The notes below the pieces were generated by a model. The model was not told where the DNA came from, ran no database searches, and saw nothing but the letters and a program-made list of their open reading frames with translations. A program made the translations under genes and the position numbers. From Strigomonas culicis (taxonomy: Eukaryota > Euglenozoa > Kinetoplastea > Trypanosomatida > Trypanosomatidae), in the NCBI GenBank assembly GCA_000482145.1, contig AUXH01000052.1, positions 1 to 54,650 on the forward strand: DNA of 54,650 nt, read 5' to 3'. Numbering within the stretch: the first letter of the stretch is position 1; each line of letters opens with the position of its first letter. This document shows positions 18,479-26,067 of the stretch, in pieces.

Positions 18479-19483
18479 TTAACTAGAGGACCACGAGTCT
18501 CTTTCGGGGCGGGCGGGCTCTGACAGCATTCTCCGATGGACGTCGTGGGTGTTCATTTCAGTCATCCGTTGAAACTTACCGCGCGTGTAGTAGATCTTCT
18601 GCTGCCGCTCGCGCTTCTCGAGGACACTAGGGTTGTTCCGGAAGCGCGCCGCCATCTTAGCCTCGTCCTTTAGGCGGTGCTCATTGGCCACGTCAGAGAG
18701 GGTGGGTGGGTTGAGGCGCGCCCCCTCATGCGGCCGCGCGAAGGCGTACGCGCGTCCCATGCGCCTCGTGGCGACCTCCGCCATGTGCAGCATCTCGTCC
18801 CGCTTGTCGATGCAGCGCATGTCGTCGCAGATCTGCGCGACGCGTATGAGCACCGCGGCGGCCTCTGGGTGCGAGTGCGAGCACGCCTGCGCAAAGCGGC
18901 CGCAGCCCTCCACGTACTGCAGAAAGGTGTCCTGGTCGGGCTGCGGCAGCGCATCAAAGACGGCCACTTGCTGCAGCCGCCGCATCTCGCTGAAGCACTC
19001 GAGCGCCTCGAGCAGTAGCTTGGCCTTGTCGAAGCCACGGTTGTTGTCCTTCACCTTCCACCGCTGCTCCATGATCTGCGTCAGCGCGTTGAGGCGCTCA
19101 TTTGCGGGCAAATCGGCGAGACGGTTGGTGGAGAGAATGTAGCGGTCGTTGCGGCTATCGTCGCGCAGGACACCGAAGTTCTCGGTCGCCTCACGCTCGT
19201 GGCCCCACTCCTCCACCAGCTCGTGGTTGTTCCCGGCCGTGAGCCACCAGTTCCGTGCAAACCGCGTCGTGTCCTTGACGAGACTCTTGTGCCGCGCCTT
19301 GGGGTACATGTGGAGGTTGCGCAGCCCTCTCCGCTGGAACGCGATGGCCGGCGCGGGGGCGGCGGTAGAGCTAGCGGGCGTCAGCACGAGCGCGGGTGAC
19401 CGCGCTGGCACCGGCGTCCGAAACAGCAGACCCGCATTCGGCGCCTCCCGTAAACCGACCTGAAAGCTAAGTAGACGCTTCAT
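18479..19483 (-). CDS. Probable mitochondrial protein, function unknown
   Basis: The 334-residue product starts with MKRLLSFQVGLREAPNAG and continues for about 60 residues rich in Arg, Ala, Ser and Pro but poor in acidic residues, typical of a mitochondrial targeting region. The rest is soluble, highly charged and predicted mainly helical. Aromatic motifs such as RFARNWWLTAGNNHELVEEW (residues 74-93) lie at the start and a basic segment (EKRERQQKIYYTRGKFQRM) near the end. The middle (about 130-240) has Cys, Leu and Ala-rich helices that may form a helical-repeat fold. Basic ends plus mitochondrial targeting fit a mitoribosomal or RNA-processing subunit, but this is only inference. The ATG at 19483 is the first after a pyrimidine-rich run and an AG at 19496-19497. 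Confidence 0.75.
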   Translation of the reverse strand: MKRLLSFQVGLREAPNAGLLFRTPVPARSPALVLTPASSTAAPAPAIAFQRRGLRNLHMYPKARHKSLVKDTTRFARNWWLTAGNNHELVEEWGHEREATENFGVLRDDSRNDRYILSTNRLADLPANERLNALTQIMEQRWKVKDNNRGFDKAKLLLEALECFSEMRRLQQVAVFDALPQPDQDTFLQYVEGCGRFAQACSHSHPEAAAVLIRVAQICDDMRCIDKRDEMLHMAEVATRRMGRAYAFARPHEGARLNPPTLSDVANEHRLKDEAKMAARFRNNPSVLEKRERQQKIYYTRGKFQRMTEMNTHDVHRRMLSEPARPERDSWSSS

Positions 19484-19767
19484 TCCGAGAGATTACTTGT
19501 GAAGGACGAAAGAGTGAGGTATCGGGGAAAGCGTTACAGCATACAGTATGCAGAGCCATGCCCACAGCGCGCGTCTGCTTGCAACGCTAATACTGAACAG
19601 CGAGAATATGTGTGTATTCATACATGTTTTTTTTTTGACTTATTTTGGTAGAGGGAATAATAAAAAAGGATGCAAACAAAATACGAATTCCTTCGAAATG
19701 GGGAAACCAGAACGACGATTGCTCTTTTAAGTGCGAAGAGGTTAAACAACAAGATGTCCCACATATC

Positions 19768-22155
19768 CTAAAAAGAGCTCATCTGGCCCTTCTTGAGTGC
19801 ACGGGTCAACTGACCCTTCTTGCCACCGGCCTTCTCCTTCGTCACCTTCTTCTTTTTAGTGTACGCAGGTGCTGCGTCTCTGTCCCCACTGGGCTGGGCG
19901 TGCTTGTGCGTCTTGCCGTCGTCGTGCCCGCGCGCACCACCGCCCTTTCCACTGCCGCTCTTCGTGTGAGCATTACTATTATTATTATTATTATTGTTCT
20001 TGTCGCCTGGGTTGGCATCTCCTGCCGCTTTCATTTCCTTGATATGCGTGGTGCGCTGCTTTGCACGCTTCTCATGGAAGCGCTTGTCGTCATAGTCGCT
20101 TCGCGTAGGGCGCTTGATGCCGGCGGGCTGTGTTGGGTGCCCCGCACGTGCGTCCTCCGCGGCCGGGCCTACGGTGCGGTGCACCACGGCGCGTTCCTCC
20201 TTCTCCCTGAGGTCCTCGTCATCCTCTCCAGCGCCCTTCACGTCTTCCAGTTGCCCGTCGTCAAATTCATCCTCGTACATGATTTCATTCAACAGTCGAA
20301 TACGCTCCTTCATGTCGTCGTCCACCTGGAAGGCGGCCGCGAGGCCGTCGTGCGCGTAGCTGTTGTGATCTCCATCTTGAGGAACCGTACGGTACTGCAA
20401 CTCTTCCTCGTCGCCAAAGTCCAGGTCATCCTCGGAGCCGGTCATGGCGTCGTACAGATCCTTTCCGAGGTAGAACTGGAGCAGCTCGTCCGTGATCGTC
20501 GTGTCGTAGTCGGACGTTTGCAAGTGCGCGTTCTTCGCGTCGCGCCTCTGGACGGGCGCCGCCAGCTCCGCCGCCGCGGCCTCCTCGACGGCTGTCTCCG
20601 CCGCCTGCTGCGGTTCCGCGGCGCTGGCTGCATTCAGCTGCGAGACCAAATGCGGAGGAAGATTCTCAATGCTCGCTTCCAGGATGAACTGCTCGACGTC
20701 GTTCTTGTAGAAGTTGAGCGCCGCGCGCACGCCAAGCGGGTTGTAGAAGGGGAACACATCGAGCACCATCGTCACGTGGGGGTCGTCCGGTGCCGCCGAC
20801 GCGGCTCGCGGCGGCGGCGTCGCGGACGGCTGGCGGGCTGCCTGCGTCGGCGGCGAGACGCCGCCGCCTGCGCGCGTGGCGACGTCGTCCGCCATGTCGA
20901 GGCCCGCCAGCGCGCGCGTGATGATGTCCTCGGAGGCGCCCAGACGCGCGGCCTCGTCCGACGTGAGGAACTGCTGCACCAGCAAGGTGTCGATGTGGAA
21001 CCGCTGGCGAACGAGATCGATGAGGAGGAGCTCGAAGAAGCGTGGGCGGAGCTCCGCGAAGAGCTCGGAGAAGTCGCGCGAGTTCTCGATCGGCTCCATC
21101 AGCTGCCGCAGCACGATACCAACACGGCTGCTCTCCTCGCTCTCATCGGGGGGACACAGCTGATGCATCAATCGCTGGATCGTCGACTTCCAGTTGGTCA
21201 CCACGATAAAGGGGATCCCTTTGGTGTACTGGAGCACGAAGGAGGTCAACTGCTCATACGTCGACTGGCATACCTGTGGGCAGCAGCAGGCGCGGCCGCG
21301 TGGCGTCTGAAACGTGCGGTAGAGTATGAGAACCGACGCCGCGTTCAGCGCGGCGTTGATCATCATGGAGTTGGCCCGCGACAGCACGTCTCGGCGGTTC
21401 TTGAGGACGTCGCTGACGATGATGAAGTGCTGCAGACAGGGCGACACCACGTCCACGACGACGCGAAGGGCGCGCAGCACCTTGGGGAGGGGCACGTAGT
21501 CCGCCACGAAGGGCACCGCCTGCACAAAGGCCCACAGCTGCTTCGTGACGCGGTAGCACTGTTCGATCAGCGGCAGCATGTCGCCCGCCAGCCGCTGAAA
21601 GCGGCCGCGCTTCATCTCGGCCGTGCACCGGCTGGCGATGCGCTCCACGTGGTCGTAGAACTCCGAGAGATGGACCGGGAAGCGACTCAGGTAGGCGGGG
21701 TTCATGATGCAGAGCGCGGTCAGCACGATCGAGGCGGTCGCACCGCTGCGGCGCAGCATCGTGACGGAGGCCGGGAGAAGCACCTTCAGCGGCAGGACTT
21801 CGCCGACACGGCGCGCGAGGTCGCCGCTGCGCACAAAGCGCTTGATGCAAATGTCCGTCGTTGTCGCGATGCGCATCAGAATCAGCATGAGGGAGAGCTC
21901 GTGCTCTCTCCGCACGGCCCGCCGCGCGGAGGTGGAGGCGGTGCTGTGAGCGAGATCGATCACATGCGTGCAGTTCGCGATAAGAGCGCCTATCCGTTCA
22001 TGCCGGCTAATGACCGTCCAGAAAGTGATGTCATCCGTTTCGGCGAGGCGCCCCAAGTTGGCCCAGTTCTTCTCCGAGACGTCCGGGGAGGTGAAGAAGG
22101 AGGTGCAGAGAACGTCCCCTTCGTCGGGGAAGGCGTCTAGAAGAGAAGAGCTCAT
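19768..22155 (-). CDS. ASCC2/Cue3-like protein with CUE domain (ribosome quality-control trigger factor candidate)
   Basis: The 795-residue protein shows the layout of ASCC2 (human) and Cue3/Rqt3 (yeast). Near the N-terminus is an FW motif segment (DDITFWTVISRHERIGALIA, residues 41-60) like the start of the ASCC2 helical domain. A long helical domain runs to about 425. A CUE ubiquitin-binding domain lies at about 456-502 (VTMVLDVFPFYNPLGVRAAL). An acidic YEDEFDD element (627-633) matches the C-terminal YDDEYDD element of ASCC2. The tail is Lys-rich and ends after a run of seven Asn. In other eukaryotes this subunit binds Lys63-linked ubiquitin on collided ribosomes and helps the ASCC3/Slh1 helicase split them. 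The role here is inferred from the shared order of elements. The ATG at 22155 follows a TAAG acceptor at 22207. Confidence 0.72.
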   Translation of the reverse strand: MSSSLLDAFPDEGDVLCTSFFTSPDVSEKNWANLGRLAETDDITFWTVISRHERIGALIANCTHVIDLAHSTASTSARRAVRREHELSLMLILMRIATTTDICIKRFVRSGDLARRVGEVLPLKVLLPASVTMLRRSGATASIVLTALCIMNPAYLSRFPVHLSEFYDHVERIASRCTAEMKRGRFQRLAGDMLPLIEQCYRVTKQLWAFVQAVPFVADYVPLPKVLRALRVVVDVVSPCLQHFIIVSDVLKNRRDVLSRANSMMINAALNAASVLILYRTFQTPRGRACCCPQVCQSTYEQLTSFVLQYTKGIPFIVVTNWKSTIQRLMHQLCPPDESEESSRVGIVLRQLMEPIENSRDFSELFAELRPRFFELLLIDLVRQRFHIDTLLVQQFLTSDEAARLGASEDIITRALAGLDMADDVATRAGGGVSPPTQAARQPSATPPPRAASAAPDDPHVTMVLDVFPFYNPLGVRAALNFYKNDVEQFILEASIENLPPHLVSQLNAASAAEPQQAAETAVEEAAAAELAAPVQRRDAKNAHLQTSDYDTTITDELLQFYLGKDLYDAMTGSEDDLDFGDEEELQYRTVPQDGDHNSYAHDGLAAAFQVDDDMKERIRLLNEIMYEDEFDDGQLEDVKGAGEDDEDLREKEERAVVHRTVGPAAEDARAGHPTQPAGIKRPTRSDYDDKRFHEKRAKQRTTHIKEMKAAGDANPGDKNNNNNNNSNAHTKSGSGKGGGARGHDDGKTHKHAQPSGDRDAAPAYTKKKKVTKEKAGGKKGQLTRALKKGQMSSF
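19976..19997 (-). repeat. (AAT)n microsatellite inside a coding region
   Basis: A trinucleotide run that encodes a stretch of seven Asn residues (about residues 720-726) in the ASCC2-like protein. Length changes of three bases would keep the frame. Confidence 0.85.
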
Positions 22156-22496
22156 GCCGCAAGTCGATGGGATTACCGTGAAGAGCTAATGGTTGAAAAC
22201 GATCCCCTTAGCAAAACAAAATAATAATAATAATAGTAACAATCCACGTTGTATTTCTTACAGTAGAGAAACAAGAGACATTAGAGAGCCAATGAGCGTA
22301 GCGCCAATGCAGTAAAACTGTAGCGTGTGTTTCGTTCTTCAGTGCCACCAAGAGCGAATAGTCACTGTGGTGCCCATGTATATCCATAGAGTCGGTATAT
22401 GACCTTGTTCAACACGATGTAGCGGTACACACAACAAATAAATAAATAATAATAATGCAAAAGGATAATATGTAAACAAACCGTGAGAATGTATGT
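22156..22496. other. Intergenic spacer
   Basis: 341 bases. Its left end carries the ASCC2-like gene acceptor. A minus-strand open frame of about 50 codons here runs into the T-rich tract and I do not accept it as a gene. Confidence 0.55.
22207..22240 (-). promoter_or_regulatory. Predicted spliced-leader acceptor, ASCC2-like gene
   Basis: A T-rich ATT-repeat stretch and TTTTGTTTTG on the transcribed strand end in CTAAG, with the AG at 22207-22208. It is 51 bases before the ATG at 22155. Confidence 0.5.
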
Positions 22497-25163
22497 TTAG
22501 AGAGACCATTGGACAGCCTTGTCAATGCTATCGAGTTTCTCCTTCGCAATCACTACAGCCGAAGGGTGTGAACGATGTAGTGTTATCCGCGTCCCGGGAA
22601 ACTTGTCCCGTTGAAGCGAGCGTATGGCATCTTTGATGAGCTGCAACAAGATTATCTTTTGCAGCTGCACGTCATTCAAGCCATCAGGCTCTACCACCTC
22701 CGGACCCACCTCGTAAACGGCAAGCTGCAGCTCTTTTTCATACAGGCGGTCCGTGTGAGCAGTCGCACTGGGTGTTTGTCTGAATAAAACAGCGCCGCGC
22801 AGCTGAGCGGAAAAGGGGGCTTCACCCTTCTGCTTGGGCGCGACGAACACCGCGTCGCCGTAGAGACCGCCAACATCAAGCACGACCGCGAGGCGACACA
22901 CCAGCGTGTAAAAGAACGATTTGGGGCAGTGCTGCAAGCGAAAGGTGGTACCACTCACTGTGCGCTCTGCCTGTGCGTCTTCCCCGTGCTGCACACCGCG
23001 TGCGGTGAACAGGTCCACGAGGGGCTGGGGGCACGCATAGTGCTCACGCAGCGCCGGTACGACGAGGCATGGTGCGCTGTCTGCGCGTTGAAGAAGCTCG
23101 GAGGAGGCCTCGCACGCCTCCTTCCTGTCAGTCTGGTCGGCACTGTAAAAGGTGGGCGCAGCGCAAGCGGCGGCACTCAACGGCGCGGCATCGAGACGCA
23201 CCGGGGAGAACATGCCGAGGAGGGACGAGAAGAGCTGCTGCCGTTTGGTCGCATGGGCCCCGGGTGTAGCGCTGGGGGCGGCTGCCGCTTTTGGAATAGA
23301 CGTTTCCTCCTCCACGGCTACGTGGGCACTGCCGCCGGACCGCGAGGACACGGAGGATGTATCCACCGGGGGAGAGGCAGTGCCATGCTGCGACGACTCG
23401 ACAACCGGCTCATCCAGGACGAAGGGGATGGGGAGTGGCCCGTCGGCGTCCGACACACGCGCCCCGTCCCGACCCGCCCGCCCAACCCCCCGCTCCAGTG
23501 CGAAGGCCACTTCCGCCTCTTCCAGCGTGCGCACGTACAGCTGCACGAGCTTGAGGGTCCGCTGTAGGGTCTCCTCCGGCGCGTCGTCCGCCTGCGCGAG
23601 GAGATGGGCGGCGAAGGCGCCGGCGCTCAGCAGCCTGAGGACGGGGAAGGTCAGGACGCCCTGTGCGGAGAGGTTGGTGGTGTCGGCGGCGCGGCACTTC
23701 TTCAAGGAGACGCCCAACAGCAGCAGCTCGCGCGACGCCTTGCGCTGGCAGAAGGCGTCATAGTACAAGAAGGGGGACGCGATGATGTGGACCAGCAGCG
23801 ACGGAAACAAGCAAACCGACGAGAAGTACGTCGACCGCGGCGGAGGGTGGCGCGCCGCCCCCACCGTCTCCAACCCGTCCCACCGCTGCATCAGCGTGAG
23901 AAGACCTTTTTGATGCGCGTCGGCCAACGCGGCGTGGATGTGTTCCCTTCCGATAACGCCACCTGTGTAGAAGTAGCGGTACAGTTCATCGCGCTCGAGA
24001 AAGAAGAAACTACCCTGTCGCCGGGCGTTGTGAATCAGCGCCGTGACTTTGTCCGCATCGGCCACTGGCTCCTCCAGCGCGAAGAGCTGCATCGGCGTGG
24101 CTCGAACACCCGCCGTAGACCGGACGTACCTGTGGATAAGGTCCGAGAACAGCTCGGCGACTGTCGTCACCTGCTCCCCATCAAGGGAAACGCAGCTGCC
24201 ATCGGACAGGTCGGCGCCAAAGAAATCAGAGAGTACGATCTCGCGCGCGCTGTCCGGCCCACGGAGCGCGTCGTCGTCAGCGCCGCCCGAGAACTGGGTC
24301 TGCTGCAGCAAGAAGGCGCGGAGCGTGTGCAGCACGTCCTGCACGGCAGTGACACTCGTGCGCCGGAGCGCGTTCTTAAAGGTGCCCACCACGTACACAA
24401 GGGTTCGCTTGGCTGCACGTGCCGTGGGGGAGGACGGCGGCAGCCCCATCTGCGAGTAGGCCGTCGCGCAGAGCTCGCACAAGAGCAGCTGGTCGCTACG
24501 GCTCACATAGACGCAGTCTCGCCCTTTAGACACCTGCTTGATTTGCGAGAGGGGAAACAGCAAGAAGACCAAATCGGCATCCGCCAGAGTGCGGCAGGCA
24601 CCGGAGCCTACTTCGGCGACGAGCGGTACACTGCCTGCTTCGCTGATGAGCACCTCCGCACTGTCCTTCTTCGGTTCGGCCGGTGTTCCATCCATCGCAA
24701 CCGCTGCGCGGGCACCCTTCGCGTAGCGGATCCGCGCCATCAACGGCGCTGTCTGGTCGTTGGTTTTAAAGAAGACGTTGGCCGGGGAGTGCGCCCCACC
24801 CACACTAACGGACGAGGCGGCATGGTTCGAGACTTCCTCGAAGGAGCCCGCCGCCGCAGTGGTAGGGCTGCTCTCACCGTAGTTAGCCAACGCGTCCACC
24901 ACGGAGAACACGCTCCACATACTTCTCTTCTTCAGCGACCGGATAAACGTCGTCCTGCCGCTCTCTGTGTCGCCGACAACGGCCACCGTGAGGCGCCTGG
25001 GAGGTGCGCCTTCCTGTTCTACTTCCTCTGCCTCACCCACACAGTGGCTGCTCACCACGGTCTGTTTCGTAGCACTAGAAGAGGCGTTCGCACGCCGTGA
25101 GGCCCACTCACAGTTCTCATTTTCAGCCGCCGCTGGTTGCGCAAAAATGTGAAAAAAGGACAT
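22497..25163 (-). CDS. Large P-loop-like protein with degenerate Walker A, possible Roco/COR relative
   Basis: From the ATG at 25163 the protein has 888 residues. A further 56 in-frame codons upstream are the translation of a pyrimidine-rich leader and are left out. Residues 58-75 read LTVAVVGDTESGRTTFIR, a GTPase-type beta strand and P-loop in which the invariant Lys is Arg70. A second GTPase-like strand, DADLVFLLFPLSQIKQ, follows. The centre resembles a winged-helix arrangement (ELYRYFYTGGVIGREHIHAA). The C-terminal third (LQHCPKSFFYTLVCRLAVVL, then a beta-rich stretch) is loosely like the COR domain of Roco GTPases, although I see no WD, LRR or kinase part. Low-complexity Ser/Ala-rich linkers lie at about 620-700. 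The P-loop match is direct observation; the COR comparison is a weak inference. Confidence 0.6.
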   Translation of the reverse strand: MSFFHIFAQPAAAENENCEWASRRANASSSATKQTVVSSHCVGEAEEVEQEGAPPRRLTVAVVGDTESGRTTFIRSLKKRSMWSVFSVVDALANYGESSPTTAAAGSFEEVSNHAASSVSVGGAHSPANVFFKTNDQTAPLMARIRYAKGARAAVAMDGTPAEPKKDSAEVLISEAGSVPLVAEVGSGACRTLADADLVFLLFPLSQIKQVSKGRDCVYVSRSDQLLLCELCATAYSQMGLPPSSPTARAAKRTLVYVVGTFKNALRRTSVTAVQDVLHTLRAFLLQQTQFSGGADDDALRGPDSAREIVLSDFFGADLSDGSCVSLDGEQVTTVAELFSDLIHRYVRSTAGVRATPMQLFALEEPVADADKVTALIHNARRQGSFFFLERDELYRYFYTGGVIGREHIHAALADAHQKGLLTLMQRWDGLETVGAARHPPPRSTYFSSVCLFPSLLVHIIASPFLYYDAFCQRKASRELLLLGVSLKKCRAADTTNLSAQGVLTFPVLRLLSAGAFAAHLLAQADDAPEETLQRTLKLVQLYVRTLEEAEVAFALERGVGRAGRDGARVSDADGPLPIPFVLDEPVVESSQHGTASPPVDTSSVSSRSGGSAHVAVEEETSIPKAAAAPSATPGAHATKRQQLFSSLLGMFSPVRLDAAPLSAAACAAPTFYSADQTDRKEACEASSELLQRADSAPCLVVPALREHYACPQPLVDLFTARGVQHGEDAQAERTVSGTTFRLQHCPKSFFYTLVCRLAVVLDVGGLYGDAVFVAPKQKGEAPFSAQLRGAVLFRQTPSATAHTDRLYEKELQLAVYEVGPEVVEPDGLNDVQLQKIILLQLIKDAIRSLQRDKFPGTRITLHRSHPSAVVIAKEKLDSIDKAVQWSL

Positions 25164-25374
25164 ACCAGAGACTACAGACACAAAAAAGAAGGATCTATCT
25201 GTACTCTTGGAAAACGGAGATGAAGATGATGGAGGAAGAAAAATAAAACAACACTTTGAAAAAATAACAAGAATGTATATACCCCGTCGCGAAAGAGAAC
25301 CCGTACGGTTCGTACCACATGTAAGCATCACACAAAGACAAATCAGTCATTCTCCATTCCTTATCCGCTTAAAC

Positions 25375-25392
25375 ATATATATATATATATAT
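25375..25392. repeat. (AT)9 microsatellite
   Basis: A short AT run in the spacer between the small basic protein gene and the P-loop protein gene. Confidence 0.85.
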
Positions 25393-25459
25393 GTTTTTAA
25401 AGCATGCTATTTGACAACAAGAACAACAATAATAACACAGCTATAAGGATTAGGGGTTC

Positions 25460-25726
25460 CTATCGATTGGCTATTTGTTGTTGCTTTACTGCGTCTGTGC
25501 GGCGCACGCAGTCGCACACGGTGTGGATGTTGCATTTTCTATCGCCCGTCCGTGTCCACTTTCCGCCCTTTTTCTGCTTCACCTCGAAGCTAACGTTGCG
25601 CGAGTGAACGAGCTTCAGATCGCCCTTCTTTCGCTTTATCTTTCCCTTTTTGGTTAACTTGCGCGTCCTGTCCGCCATGGGAACTTTCTTCCTCTGCTTG
25701 GGCAGCTTTTTACCACCCTTGCCCAT
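25460..25726 (-). CDS. Small highly basic protein, unknown function
   Basis: An 88-residue protein starting MGKGGKKLPKQRKKVPMADR. The frame runs five codons further upstream but only from TTG. About a third of the residues are Lys or Arg, concentrated in the first 45, which resembles nucleolar or ribosome-associated small proteins. The C-terminal part has two cysteines in NIHTVCDCVRR, not arranged as a zinc finger. I do not recognise the family. The gene is flanked by a long (GA)16 tract about 140 bases upstream, which reads as CU on the transcript and is followed by an AG at 25820-25821. That supports expression. The ribosome-biogenesis suggestion is inference from composition only. Confidence 0.7.
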   Translation of the reverse strand: MGKGGKKLPKQRKKVPMADRTRKLTKKGKIKRKKGDLKLVHSRNVSFEVKQKKGGKWTRTGDRKCNIHTVCDCVRRTDAVKQQQIANR

Positions 25727-25861
25727 GCTACCAATTGTCAAGAAGGAACTTCAAACACCGGTTTGCAAAAGCGTAAACACTAATAAAGATAATGAACAAG
25801 TGATTCTTAACGTGTTAAACTATTCACAATCAGTGAGAACCGTAATAATAATAATAATAAT

Positions 25862-25903
<42 letters not shown>

Positions 25904-26067
25904 TGTGTGTGTCAAGTAAATGCCGACTATAACCAAAGACATAAGTGGTGAGAGAAGCACAAACGGCATGTACAACTCCGCATATACATGGTTGAGCAAA
26001 GGCTTCCAAAGCATCGCTTCACCCGCAGTGGGTGTCCTTTTTGTGTTCGTAAGCATACGTATTCAAA
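25727..26067. other. Intergenic spacer with compound microsatellite
   Basis: 341 bases containing (AAT)n at 25843-25865, (GA)n at 25867-25898 and (GT)5 at 25903-25912, next to the acceptor of the small basic protein gene. Confidence 0.6.
25820..25898 (-). promoter_or_regulatory. Predicted spliced-leader acceptor with (CT)16 tract, small basic protein gene
   Basis: The (GA)n run at 25867-25898 is (CU)n on the transcript. It is followed by an (ATT)n run and a first AG in GAATAG at 25820-25821, 93 bases before the ATG at 25726. Confidence 0.55.

Noticed and set aside
19645..22140. 831-codon plus-strand open frame across the ASCC2-like gene
   Set aside because: Antisense shadow caused by codon bias; the minus-strand product has recognisable CUE and ASCC2-type features.
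22240..22400. Minus-strand frame of about 50 codons in the spacer upstream of the ASCC2-like gene
   Set aside because: It ends inside the T-rich acceptor tract (a run of Ile), and no independent tract precedes it.
25164..25331. Upstream in-frame extension of the P-loop protein
   Set aside because: It covers the splice-acceptor tract and is Ser/Phe/Pro-rich as expected from CT runs; the ATG at 25163 comes after it.
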